From positions 1,674,001-1,738,000 of the forward strand of contig JAEBUN010000007.1 of the NCBI GenBank assembly GCA_023014365.1: 64,000 nt of DNA. The letters are read 5' to 3'. This document shows, piece after piece, positions 32,365 to 43,932 of this stretch. The notes under the pieces were generated by a model, which had not been told where the DNA came from, did not search any database, and saw nothing but the letters and a program-made list of their open reading frames with translations. The position numbers were made by a program, and so were the translations under genes. The DNA comes from Lepiota brunneoincarnata (Eukaryota > Basidiomycota > Agaricomycetes > Agaricales > Agaricaceae). The stretch's first letter is position 1; every line of letters starts with the position of its first letter.

Positions 32365-35138
32365 ATGCCAACTCGCTCATCAAAACATCAGGGTGCTCCC
32401 GTTGGTGCCAAAAGACAGACGACTTTCGCCTTGTTTCGTAACATCGTTGAACGACTCGGATCTCGGCGGGATGCTGTTAAGACCGGGGAAACCTCCTCCA
32501 TCCCCCCATCTCTCCAACAACTCGAGAGGTCAGAGAGTCAGCATTTGAGTCAGCGTATGGAGTCCGACGAGGTATGTACAAGCGTAGAAGCTCGACAACT
32601 TCCGCTCAACGCTCGGGACAGAGCGGCAGAGTTTCCAGCAGTACAACCACCACTCCCGCCCCCACCATCCCCTCACACCTCGAACATCCAGAGAGTCGTA
32701 ATCAAGGACATCCTCAACAGGCCAGTGAAGCTTCGAGCAGGGAGGGAGGTGCAATTACCTTGGCGGTTCCTGAGAGCCTGGGACGCCCACGTTCAGGACA
32801 CGCTCAAACTACCCACCACGGATTTTTTGCCAATGCAAGTAATTTCAGTTTACGCAACACAGTGATGAATATCAACTATCATGATCACGAACGTGGTGAG
32901 TTTTCACAGAACTGAGAAACTTGGCCTCGCCGGACTTACTCGCATCAGCAATGAAATCCCTCGAAAGCCACGCAATCGGAGGCGCAGAGTTCGACTCTTC
33001 CGATCGATCACCTCCTCCAAAATGCCACCCAGGGAACTCGAAAGAGCCATTGTCGAAAGATCTCAATGCTGGCTCCGCGATGTCAAGCGTCCAGAAGAAG
33101 ATCCTTTGGTTCGTTGGGTCTGCTGGTGGTGGCAAGTCGGCGATCATGCAGACTCTCGCTGAGTACGCGGCAGCCTCTCCCTGACTTGATGTTGGGAGCA
33201 ACGCTGTTCTTTTCGAGGCCCAATGGACGCAATGATCCTTCAAAAGTCTTCATTACCCTTGCTTGTCAAATAGCCATCGCATGCTCATCATATCGCGAAT
33301 TTGTCATACAGGAGGTCATTTCCAACCCACGACTGCCGATGAAATCGATGGAGACTCAGTTCGCAAGGCTTATTTTCGAACCGTTCGTTCAACGAGGAAT
33401 ATGTCAGGGATCAGGCGGGCTCCTAATATTCTTGGACGGTCTAGACGAATGTGAAGGCGAACGTGCACAGTGCGAGATTGTCGAGCTCATTTCCTCATTT
33501 TCCCTCACACATCCAAATGCGCCTCTGATCTGGATCATTGCCAGTCGCCCAGAATCCCATTTGCGGGCTGTGTTCTCCCGCAAGAGCGTTGCACCAAGCT
33601 TCGAGAAACAGGAGGTGCCGATTGATTCTGATGAGGCTTGTGATGACGTCGAAAAGTATTTGCGGAAGGAGTTTGAAAGGATTCAGCAGGATGACCCCAT
33701 TCTGCGTCTTCAGCCTTACTGGCCGACTGAGGGAGAGTTTCTGACGATCGCTGCTGCTGCGGGTGGATTGTTCGCATTCGCATCGACAGCGATCAAGTTC
33801 GTTGATGATCCGACGTATGGAAATCCTGTTTCTGGGCTTGCTCTGTTACTCGCCGCCATTAAAAAAGTGTCACTACAGTCATCAAAAGGAAGGAGCCATC
33901 CATTAGCGCACCTTGATGCACTCTATTCATTCATCCTCTCTGCAATTCCCAGTGTCATCTTACCAGATGCTATTTTATTGCTCACGAATTACCTTGTTCT
34001 AGGGAACGTTTCAGACAGACTACGCAGTTCGACCAGCAATAGTTTGGTGCTTTTGTGCAACTGGGTTGGCATGAGCTCGCATGATACCTACAGTGCACTT
34101 CGTCGACTCCATTCTGTCCTCACCATCCCACCACCTGAAGAAGCCGATGTGCAGAAATCGTCATTTCACCATCAATCCTTTTATGAATACCTCAAGGATC
34201 CCGACAGGTCGCAGAGGTTTTACATTAGTGTTGCGGATATGAATAAACAGGAGGTGGAGTGTTCTCTAAGGGTCTTGAAGGAGGCCCACTTGGGTAAGCT
34301 GTTCCGCCTTTTGATAGCTGATCTCATCTCATCGCATTCAGGTGTGGCCACTGAGAACGATGGACTGGCTACGTTTTCCAAAGTGGTTCTGTCCTGGTCT
34401 ACCGCGAAAAGTGAAAACATCAGAGAAGCTCTTTACAAACGTGCAACGTGGAGCATCTCAGGGATTATTGATCGCTACGATCCTGGCATTGTGCTGCCAA
34501 AGCTTCAGGATCCAGAGGTCATCCAGGTCATCAGATCTGCCAACCTTGTGGACCCCCGTATCCGTGCCAGCGGTACTTGTGTCAGGGCCGTTGAATTCCT
34601 CCGCCATATACAGTGTCAACTTGTATGTGTTCCCTCCCTTCCGTCGTCGTAACGGTGACCTCAACTTTGCCGTGGATCTCAGGATCTACAATTACGACTC
34701 AAATTCGAAGATTTGAACTTACTTTGGAGAGTATTGCTCGGAAAGATCAAGCTCGACAATGTCGATGAAGAGGAATGGATGTATGCACGTTGCGAGCGCA
34801 ATATTGATGGCGAAATCAGGCTGGGTACTGCACCTGCGACCCTATGTGGTCCCTTCCCAGTAAGAGAACCGGACGGGAGATATGAGTGATTACTGATCAC
34901 TGGGGTTTTATAGATCAATTATGAGTCCGAGTACCGACAATGGTGGTGCACCAACCCCACCAATTCAGATGGTCACAAGGAACGAATTTTGCACGATCTG
35001 CGGACTGGGATAGCGCAGACACCAGATGTGCCGGTCGTGCTCTTCGGAAACGTCACCCGTACTTATCTTATGTATGAGTACAAGACGCCCGATGGGTCTG
35101 AGCGCTGGACCCACTACGTCCCATATCGCTTTCCATAG
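32365..35138 (+). CDS. NACHT NTPase, array copy C
   Basis: Exon 1 from ATG 32365 (MPTRSSKHQGAPVGAKRQ) is Ser/Thr/Pro-rich and ends HHGFFANASNFSLRNTVMN. Exon 2 gives MKSLESHAIGGAEFDSSD, Walker A GSAGGGKSAIMQT, Walker B LLIFLDGLDECEGERAQC, WIIASRPESHLRAVF, VPIDSDEACDDVEKYL, GGLFAFASTAIKFVDDP and NWVGMSSHDTYSALRRLH. The C-terminal module follows (VVLSWSTAKSENIREALY, IIDRYDPGIVLPKL, WMYARCERNIDGE, DVPVVLFGNVTRTYLMYEY) and ends at the TAG of 35136-35138. Three extra bases (about 33031, 33047, 33091) add up to a full codon, so the frame recovers, and a fourth near 33180 shifts it again. Relative to E the nucleotide identity is very high, pointing to recent tandem duplication. Confidence 0.78.
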
Positions 35139-35594
35139 GGCTCATCCACTAGATCATTATGTCGGAATTCGGACTATCCCAGTTTGCTGTATACATTGTG
35201 GTGCTTAGCGTCTATCGGGACTGAATTTATTGCAGAGCTTACACACATACCCGCGGAAAGGTCGTTGTGATTTTCTCCTCCCCTCTCTGTTAATACTCCG
35301 GGAATCCCATCCTTCATGTAGGACTCTATCTTCGATAGATAGGAAGGCCAAACATTGTTGGTGCCCTAGGCGGGGGGGAGTTACTTGAGCAGTCTAAACG
35401 GACTTTACAGAGTCGTGTGAGATACACCCCAACCACTCCAACGGGCGCCCCAATAAGCTCAGATACGGTACTGTGATGACTGATATACGACATGAATTTC
35501 AAGTGGCACAACAATGAAGACTTAGGTTCAACATTATCGGAGTAGGCAGGGCTATTAACTTGACTCTTCCCGGCCTGCACGATGACTAAGTACA
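35139..35594. other. Spacer between NACHT copies C and D
   Basis: Starts with the 3' flank shared by copies C, D and E, then unique sequence. No gene was recognised. Confidence 0.35.
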
Positions 35595-35763
35595 ATGCCA
35601 TTTTCATTTGGGTCCTCGAGACTCACACGTGTTGTGCGAGATATAACCGCTGGATTGCGTAAGTTAACAGACGCCAGGCGCACAGGCCCTGTCAAGCTAT
35701 CAGTTGATTGGTCCAGGGCCATCTCCGGCATACAGCTACCTTCCTCCCGTTCTGATATCCTTC
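35595..35763 (+). promoter_or_regulatory. Conserved 5' flank of NACHT copy D
   Basis: Same block as before copies C and E: TTTCATTTGGGTCCTCGAGA, CACGTGTTGTGCGAGA, GTAAGTTAACAGACGCC and CTGTCAAGCTATCAGTTGA, ending at the ATG of 35764. Confidence 0.45.
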
Positions 35764-38563
35764 ATGCCTGCCCGCACACCAAAACATCAGAGTGCTTCCG
35801 TCGGTGCGAGGGGACGGACGTATTTTAGGCTTCTTTCGTAACATCATTGGACGACTCGGATTTCGGTGGGACGCTGTTAAAACTGGGGAAACCTCCATCC
35901 CTTCCATCCCTCCAACAGTCCGAGAGGTCAGAGACTCAGCATTTGGGTCGGCATAGGGAGTCCGACGAGGTGAGCACAAGTGTACAAGGCATCTCCACCT
36001 CGACGACCCCGGCTCAACGCTTGGGACAGGGCGGCAGAGTTTCCAGTCATACAGCAGACACCACCGGTCCTACCACCACTCCCACTCCCACCATCCCCTC
36101 ACACCCCGAACATTCACAGAGTCGTAATCAAGGACATCCTCAACAAGCCAGTGAAGCTTCTAGCAGGGAGGGAGCCGCGATTACCTTGGCGATTCCTGAG
36201 AGTCCTGGGACGCCCCCGTTCAGGATATGCCGAAACGTCCCACCTTGGATTTTTGGCCAACGCAAGTAATTGCAACTTCCACAACACAGTGATGAACCTC
36301 AACTATCATGATCAAGAATATGGTGGGTTCTCATTCTTGAGAAATGTGGCCGCGCTGGCTTACTCCCATCAGCAATGAAAATCCCTCGAAAGCTACGCAA
36401 TCCGAGGTGCAGAATTCGACTCTGCCGATCGATCTCCTCCTCCAAAATGCCACCCCGGGCACTCGAAAGACCATTGTCGAAAGAGCTCAGTCCTGGTTCT
36501 GCGATGTCGAGCGCCAGAAGAAGATCCTTTGGTTTGTCGGCTCTGCTGGAGGTGGCAAGTCGGCGGTCATGCAGACTCTTGCTGAGCACGCAGCAGCCTC
36601 TCCCGACTTGATGTTGGGAAGCAACACTGTTCTTTTCGAGGCCCAATGGACGCAATGATCCTTCAAAAGTCTTCATTACCTTGCTTGCCAAATAGCCATC
36701 GCGTGCCCACCATATCGCGAATTTGTCATACAGGAGGTCATTTCCAACCCACGACTGCCAATGAAATCGATGGAAACTCAGTTCGCAAGGCTTATTGTCG
36801 AACCGTTCGTTCAACGAAGAATATGTCAGGGATCAAGCGAGCTCCTAATATTCCTGGATGGTCTAGACGAATGTGAAGGCGAACGTGCACAGTGCGAGAT
36901 TGTCGAGCTCATTTCCTCATTTTCCCTCGCACATCCAGATACACCTCTCATCTGGATTATCGCCAGTCGCCCAGAATCCCATCTGCAGGCTGTGTTCTCT
37001 CGTAAGAGCATTGTGTCAAGCTTCGTGAAAGAGGAGGTGCCGATTGATTCTGACGAAGCCTGTGCTGACGTCGAAAAGTATTTGCGGAAGGAGTTTGAAA
37101 GGATTCAACAAGATGACCCCATCCTGCGTCTTCAGCCTTACTGGCCAACAGAGGGAGAGTTTCTGACGATCGCTGCTGCTGCGGGTGGATTGTTCGCATT
37201 CGCATCGACAGCAATCAAGTTCGTTGATGATCCGACGTATGGAAATCCGGTTTCTGGGCTTGCTCTGTTACTCGCCGCCATTAAAAAAGTGTCACTACAG
37301 TCGTCAAAAGGAAGGAGCCATCCATTAGCGCACCTTGATGTACTCTATTCATGCATCCTCTCTGCAATTCCCAGTGTCATCTTGCCGGACGCCATTCTAT
37401 TGCTCACGAATTATCTTGTTCTAGGGAACGTTCCAGACAAGCTCCGCAATCCGACCAGCAGTAGCTTGGCGTTTTTGTGCAACTGGGTTGGTATGAGTTC
37501 TCATGATGCCTACAGTGCACTCCGTCGACTCCATTCTGTCCTCACCTATCCCACCACCTGAAGAAGCCGATGTGCAGAAATCGTCATTTCATCATCAATC
37601 CTTTTATGAATACCTCAAGGATCCCGACAGGTCGCAGAGGTTTTACATTAGTGTTGCGGATATGGATAAACAGGAGGTGGAGTGTTCTCTGAGGATCTTG
37701 AAGGGAAGCCCACTTGGGTATGCTGTTCCTCCTTTTGATAGCTGATCTCATCTCATCGCATTCAGGTGCGGCCACTGAAAACGATGGACTCCCCTACGTT
37801 TTCCAATGTGGTTCTGTCCTGGTCCACCGCGGAAAGTAGTAAAATCAGAGAAGTTCTTTACGAACGTGCAACGTGGAGCATCTCAGGGATTATTGATCGC
37901 TACGGCCTTGGCCTTGTGCTGCCAAAGCTTCAGGATCCAGAGGTCATCCAGGTCATCAGAACTATTAACCTTGTGGACCCTCGCACCCGTGCCAACAATA
38001 ACTGTAGACGTGGCGTCGAATTCCTCCGCCATATACAATATCAACTTGTTTGTGTTTCTTCCTTTTCGTCGTCGTTATGGTGATCTCAACTTTACTGTGG
38101 ATCTCAGGATCCACAATTACAGCTCAAATTTGAAGATTTGAACTTACTTTGGACAGTAAGGCTCAGAACGATCGACCTCGGCAATGTTGATAAGAAAGGA
38201 TGGATGTATGCATGTTGCGAGCGCAACATTGATGGTAAAGTCAGGTTGGGTACTGCACTCAGCACCCCATGTGGTCCTTTCCCAGTAAGAGAATCGGATG
38301 GGAGATATGAGTGATTACTGATCACTGGGGTTTTATAGATCGATTATGAGTCCGAGTACCGACAGTGGTGGTGTACCAATCCCACTAATTTCGATAGACA
38401 CAAGGAACGAATTCTGCACGATCTACGGACTAGGATAGCGCAGACACCAGATGTGCCGGTCGTGCTCTTCGGAAACGTCACCCGTACTTATCTTATGTAT
38501 GAGTACAAGACGCCCGATGGGTCTGAGCGCTGGACCCACTACGTCCCGTATCGCTTTCCGTAG
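35764..38563 (+). CDS. NACHT NTPase, array copy D
   Basis: Start MPARTPKHQSASVGARGR at 35764. Exon 1 ends GFLANASNCNFHNTVMN. The NACHT exon has GAEFDSADRSPPPKCHPGT, Walker A GSAGGGKSAVMQT, LLIFLDGLDECEGERAQC, WIIASRPESHLQAVF and VPIDSDEACADVEKYL. The C-terminal module gives VVLSWSTAESSKIREVLY, IIDRYGLGLVLPKL, WMYACCERNIDG and VPVVLFGNVTRTYLMYEY, with the stop at 38561-38563. Compared base by base with E, it has single gains at about 36381, 36620, 37547 and 37705, one loss near 36680, and a further gain in exon 1 (near 35822). Either this copy is decaying or these are sequence errors. It is followed by the solo LTR at 38646. Confidence 0.7.
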
Positions 38564-38645
38564 GGCTCATTCAATAGATAATTATGTCAGGGTTCGGACT
38601 ACCCTTAATTTGCTGTATGCATTGTGTGCTCAGCCTTTGTAGTCC

Positions 38646-39352
38646 TGAAGGGATCACGACTCTTCCACACGTGAGAGGCGCCGAAACAAACCGAAACCGA
38701 AACGAAACCGAACGAAACCGAAGCGAAACGGGGGCAAACACGTCAAAACAAAGGGGCGAGTGTGGTTGACGAAACAACCACTGGGCTTCTCAACCCAGGA
38801 AAGATGTGTTATTTGAGAGCGAGAATCAGAGAATGAGATCAGGGGAAGTTTCTGGGTCGTTTATTGACTGCCGAACTCGTCTCCCAGGTTTGTTCCTTTA
38901 TACACAGGATAACTACGATTATTTTTATGCTTCTTACACCAAAACGGAGAAGAGGATGAGAGGTCCTCAAACTAAGTCATATCTGGGGAACGGAGAGTGT
39001 GAAACAGGGGATATCGTGAAGTTTTTACGACTACGTTAATAGGGAATTAGGAAAAGGGAAAGGAAAAGATGAAAAGGATGGTATGCGAGGCTCAGAGAAG
39101 TCTATGTATATACAGGGAGAAAGCTTATACTATGGTTTGTGTTCAGGGAAAAGAATAGAAATATGGTGAAAATTTATCTATCAAAGAATGTAAGAGATTT
39201 TGAGCAGAATGGATATGTTGTCAAAACGATAATGGCTTCCCTGAGCTGGGCGCTCCGAGTTTCTTGATCCGAGAGTTCGTTCCGGGTTCTGAATCCTACG
39301 AGAGGTGGCATGGGGCAGCCATTACATATGTAGCCGCATGCCCACCTCTACA
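38646..39352 (-). mobile_element. Solo LTR, family 1, copy 3
   Basis: 707 bp in minus orientation, beginning TGTAGAGGTGGGC at 39352 and ending near TTCA at 38646. It is flanked by GTCC on both sides (38642-38645 and 39353-39356). The 3' flank of paralogue E carries the uninterrupted site (TTGTGGTCCTTGTGGAAG, near 43562), which proves insertion into the D copy after duplication. It shares the hairpin (GTGGTTGACGAAACAACCAC) and TATA motif (CTTTATACA on the plus strand) with the other copies. Confidence 0.85.
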
Positions 39353-39937
39353 GTCCTGTGCGGAAGTCCAGATAGCCCTTGTATTTGAATCGCAAGCATG
39401 CTTATACAGCCCGCCGCCGCTGATAATCAATCCCGTCAGAGGATAGCAATAAATCAAATAATATCAGAGCACCAGTGACCATGACCCCAGCTCTAGTGAT
39501 CAAAGCGGCTGCCTTAAAGGGATGGAAGTATATTTGGACGACCCCAGTGCCAGCAAAAACTCCCAGTTCACCATGCTCAGTGGTATTACTCGTGATCTTA
39601 TCCATTGTGGCAGTAGACATCTTGCCCACCATTATGGTTGACATTTAGCTGAGACATGTTCGATCCCCTCTCCGGCACTCAGCTACATGTGCCCACACCT
39701 GATGAAATTGGAACAGCACGGACACTCAGCAGAATCGAAGGCCAACAGCGAGGGTCACTGTAGCTCACCTCCCGCTAAGTGGGTTGACTCTTTTCAGCCC
39801 ATGTCATCCACCAAATTCGCGCCCTCGAAAATACATTCTTCGACGGTGATATCCAGACTAAACAAGACTCCTTGATCCTCCAAGTGGCATGACGTCTTTC
39901 TTATGGTGGTCTGAACTATGCCGTGGACCTCAGGACC
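39353..39937. other. Remainder of the copy D 3' flank
   Basis: The first about 100 bp, including TTATACAGCCCGCCGCCGCT, are homologous to the flank behind copy E (near 43653). The rest shows no recognisable gene. Confidence 0.4.
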
Positions 39938-40290
39938 CACAAATGCGTTTGACTCTAAGACTAGGTACCGCAAAGTGTACCCTCGGTGGTCCTTTCCCAG
40001 TGGGGGAATCGAACGAGAGATATGGGCATTTACTGATCGAAAGTAGTGCAGATCGAGCATGATTCTGAATATTGATATTGGTGGTGCACCAGCCACTGTA
40101 ACCCTGACGGGCACAAGGGACGCATTTCCCACGATTTGTAGAACGCCCTGGAGCAGACACCGGATGTACCAGTTCTACTCTTCGGAAACGTCGCTCGTAC
40201 TTATCCTCCAGGAGTCGAGACGCTCGACGGGTCTGAGCTTTGCACTTACTACGTCCCATATCATCTTCCACAGGAAATAGCTGTTAGACC
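39938..40290 (+). pseudogene. Orphan C-terminal module of a NACHT gene (fragment 2)
   Basis: Nucleotide homologue of the final NACHT exons (the intron-like TTTACTGATCG stretch, then ALEQTPDVPVLLFGNVARTY and a degraded YVPY-like end), again without a NACHT domain. It is more similar to fragment 1 (31640-31915) than to the intact copies, so the two fragments were probably duplicated together with the genes that follow them. Confidence 0.6.
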
Positions 40291-40539
40291 ATCCTAATTA
40301 GAGCGGAGTGACCTGACATGTTGTATGTGTGCATAGTGTACGCTGCTTTGGCTTTTCGCTGCCCCCTTCGGATGACCAGCTGCCAGTTACCATTGGTTGA
40401 CCCGTCGCTCAGCGTTTAAATATTGTAGTGTTTGCCTGACATGCATGGCAGCAATTTGGGTAATGGTATAGGGGGGGGGGGGGCGTGGGGTGAGTATGAA
40501 GCAGTTGCGACACCTTGTGTTTGTACTTCACTCTGTGTA

Positions 40540-40712
40540 ATGCCAATTTCATTCGGGCCCTCGAGACCCACACGTGTTGTATGAGAGATGCCTCACCCAC
40601 TGCATTGCGTAAGTTAACAGACGCCGGGTGTACAGGCCCTGTCAAGCTATCAGTTGATTGGCCAGGACCATCTCCGGCGTACAGCTACCTTCTTCCTGTT
40701 CTGATATCCTTC
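40540..40712 (+). promoter_or_regulatory. Conserved 5' flank of NACHT copy E
   Basis: Same block as before C and D (CACACGTGTTGTATGAGAGA, GTAAGTTAACAGACGCC, CTGTCAAGCTATCAGTTGA). A run of 13 G lies shortly upstream at 40471-40483. Confidence 0.45.
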
Positions 40713-43505
40713 ATACCTGCCCGCACACCAAAACATCAGAGTGCTTCCATCGGTGCGAGGGGACGGACGGATTCTGGCTTCTTTCGTAACATCATTGGAC
40801 GACTCGGATCTAGGTGGGACGCTGTTAAAACTGCGGAAACCTCCATCCCTCCATCCCTCCAACAGTCCGAGAGGTCAGAGACTCAGCATTTGGGTCAGTA
40901 TAGCGAGTCCGACGAGGTGAGCACAAGTGTACAAGGCATCTCTACCTCGACGACCCCGGCTCAACGCTTGGGACAGGGCGGCAGAGTTTCCAGTCATACA
41001 GCAGACACCATTGGTCCTACCACCACTCCCACTCCCACCATCCTCTCACACCACAAACATTCACAGGGTCGTAATCAAGGACTTTCTCAACAGGCCAGCG
41101 AAGCTTCCGGCAGGAAGGGAGGCGTGATTACCTTGGCAATTCCTGAGAGCCTGGGACGCCCCCGTTCAGGACATGCCGAAACGTCCCACCTTGGATTTTT
41201 GGCCAATGCAAGTAATTGCAACTTCCACAACACAGTGATGAACCTCAACTATCATGATCAAGAACGTGGTGGGTTTGCATTCTTGAGAAGTGTGGCCGCG
41301 CTGGCTTACTCCCATCAGCAATGAAATCCCTCAGAAGCCACGCAATCCGAGGTGCGGAATTCGACTCTGCTGATCGATCACCTCCTCCAAAATGCCACCC
41401 GGGAACTCGAAAGAGCATTGTTGAAAGAGCTCAATGCTGGCTCCTCGATGTCAAGCGTCAGAAGAAGATCCTTTGGTTCGTCGGGTCTGCTGGTGGTGGC
41501 AAATCGGCGATCATGCAGACTCTCGCTGAGTACGCGGCCGCCTCTCCTGAGTTGATGTTGGGAGCAACGCTGTTCTTTTCGAGGCCCAATGGACGCAATG
41601 ATCCTTCAAAAGTCTTCATTACCCTTGCTTGCCAAATTGCCATTGCATGCCCACCATATCGCGAATTTGCCATACAGGAAGCTGTTTCCAACCCACAACT
41701 GCCACTGAAATCGATGGAAACTCAGTTCGCAAGGCTCATTTTCGAACCGTTCATTCAACGAGGAATATGCCCGGGATCAAGCGAACTCCTAATATTCCTG
41801 GACGGTCTAGACGAATGTGAAGGCGACCGTGCACAATGCGAGATTGTCGAGCTCATTTCCTCATTTTCCCTCACATATCCAAATGCACCTCTCGTCTGGA
41901 TCGTTGCCAGTCGCCCAGAATCCCATTTGCGAGCTGTGTTCTCTCGTAAGAATGTTGTGCCAAGCTACGAGAAACAGGAGGTGCCGATTGATTCTGACGA
42001 AGCCTGTGCTGACGTCGAAAAGTATTTGCGGAAGGAGTTTGAAAGGATTCAGCAGGATGACCTCGTTCTGCGTCTTCAGCCTTACTGGCCAACAGAGGGA
42101 GAGTTTCTGACGATCGCTGCTGCTGCGGGTGGATTGTTCGCATTCGCATCGACAGCAATCAAGTTCGTTGATGATCCGACGTATGGAAATCCTGTTTCTG
42201 GGCTTGCTCTGTTACTCGCCGCTATTACAAAAGTGTCGCTACAGTCATTGAAGGGAAGGAGCCACCCATTAGCGCACCTTGATGCACTTTATTCATTCAT
42301 CCTCTCTGCAATTCCCACTGTCATCTTACCAGATGCTATTTTATTGCTCACCAATTACCTTGTCCTAGGGAACGTTTCAGACAGACTACGCAGTTCGACC
42401 AGCAATAGCTTGGTGCTTTTGTGCAACTGGGTTGGTATGAGCTCGCATGATACCTACAGTGCACTTCGTCGACTCCATTCTGTCCTCACCATCCCACCAC
42501 CTGAAGAAGCTGATGCGCAGACATTGTCGTTTCACCATCAATCCTTTTACGAATACCTCAAGGATCCCAATAGGTCACAGAGCTTCTACATTAGCGTTGC
42601 GAGTATCGATAAACAAGAGGTGGACTGTTCTCTGAGGATCTTGAAGGAGGCCCACTTGGGTAAACTGTTCCGCCTTTTGATAGCCGATCTCATCTCATCG
42701 TCCTCAGGTGTGACCGCTGGAGGTGATAGATCCTCTATGTTTTCCAAAGTGGTTCTGTCCTGGTCTACCGCGAAAAGTGAAAACACCAGAGAAGCTCTTT
42801 ACGAATGTGCAGCGCAGAGGATCACAGGAATTATTGACCGCTACGATCCTGGCCTTGTGCTGCCAACGCTTCAGGATCCAGAGGTCATCCAGGTCATCAG
42901 AACTACCAACCTTGTGGACCCCCGTACCCGTGCCAACGGTAGTTGTACACGTGACGTTAAATTCCTCCGCCATATACAGTGTCAACTTGTATGTGTTTCC
43001 TCCCTTTCGTCATCATTATGGTGAACTCAACTTTACGGTGGATCTCAGGATCCACAATTACTACTCAGATTCGAAGATTTGAACTTACTTTGGAGGGTAT
43101 TGCTCGGAACGATCAAGCTCGACAATATCGATGAAGAGGGATGGATGTATGCACGTTGCGAGCGCAATATTGATGGTGAAATCAGGTTGGGTACTGCATC
43201 TGACACCCTATGTGGTCCTTTCCCAGTAAGAGAATCGGATGGGGGATATGAGTGATTACTGATCACTAGGGGTTTTATAGATCGATTATGAGTCCGAGTA
43301 CCGACAATGGTGGTGTACCAATCCCACTAATTTCGATGGACACAAGGAACGAATTCTACACGATCTGCGGACTGGGATAGCGCAGACACCAGATGTGCCG
43401 GTCCTGCTCTTCGGGAACGTCACCCGTACTTATCTTATGTATGAGTACAAGACGCCCGATGGGTCTGAGCGCTGGACCCACTACGTCCCGTATCGCTTTC
43501 CGTAG
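40581..43505 (+). CDS. NACHT NTPase, array copy E (best-preserved copy)
   Basis: The clearest member. The NACHT exon (from 41319) is open for 567 codons: GAEFDSADRSPPPKCHPGT, Walker A GSAGGGKSAIMQT, Walker B LLIFLDGLDECEGDRAQC, WIVASRPESHLRAVF, VPIDSDEACADVEKYL, GGLFAFASTAIKFVDDP, ILLLTNYLVLGN and FHHQSFYEYLKDP. Exon 1 ends GFLANASNCNFHNTVMN before a 50-nt intron (41269-41318). The C-terminal module has VVLSWSTAKSENTREALY, GIIDRYDPGLVLPTLQDP, FEDLNLLWRVLLGTIKLDN, GWMYARCERNIDGEIRL, WWCTNPTNFDGHKERILHDL, DVPVLLFGNVTRTYLMYEY and WTHYVPYRFP. The start used by C and D is ATA here (40713-40715). The nearest in-frame ATG is 40581, so the true N-terminus is unknown. Walker residues suggest an active nucleotide switch, but the effector function is not evident. 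Confidence 0.82.
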
Positions 43506-43932
43506 GGCTCACCCAATGGACCATCATGTCGGAATTTGGACTATACATTGTGTGCTCAACATTTGTGGTCCTTGTGGAAGCCCAGATGACCTTGGCGTTT
43601 GGGTCACCTAACAGGACCTGGTGTGGATCGCTTGCAAAATGGCGAGCGTGGTTATACAGTCCGCCGCCGCTTCATAATAAACCCTGCAAAAACATAGCAA
43701 TAACTATTCTGAGAATTTATGGGCGTGAACCATCTGAATTTCATCGTTGGTCCCGATGAGCTGTTTGAATGTGATTGTCACGTTAGACGCCCTGACATTG
43801 CCGACTTGCACAGCCACTCCAGGGCGATGTCGTCCTGTACTCTGTTAACGACTTTACCATCTCCCACAGCGTTGTCCCAGGGAGAAGTATCTCCTATTCA
43901 CCTCCCACCCTCCATACCGGGTCATACCCCAC
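43506..43932. other. Spacer between NACHT copies E and F
   Basis: Contains the empty LTR site near 43562 and the TTATACAGTCCGCCGCCGCT stretch shared with the copy D flank. No gene was recognised. Confidence 0.4.

Noticed and set aside
32574..32640. Extra intron in exon 1 of the NACHT genes (GTATGT/GTGAGC after the SDE codons)
   Set aside because: The donor looks good, but the candidate acceptors put the following conserved Ser/Thr-rich frame out of phase in copy E, which reads through without splicing.
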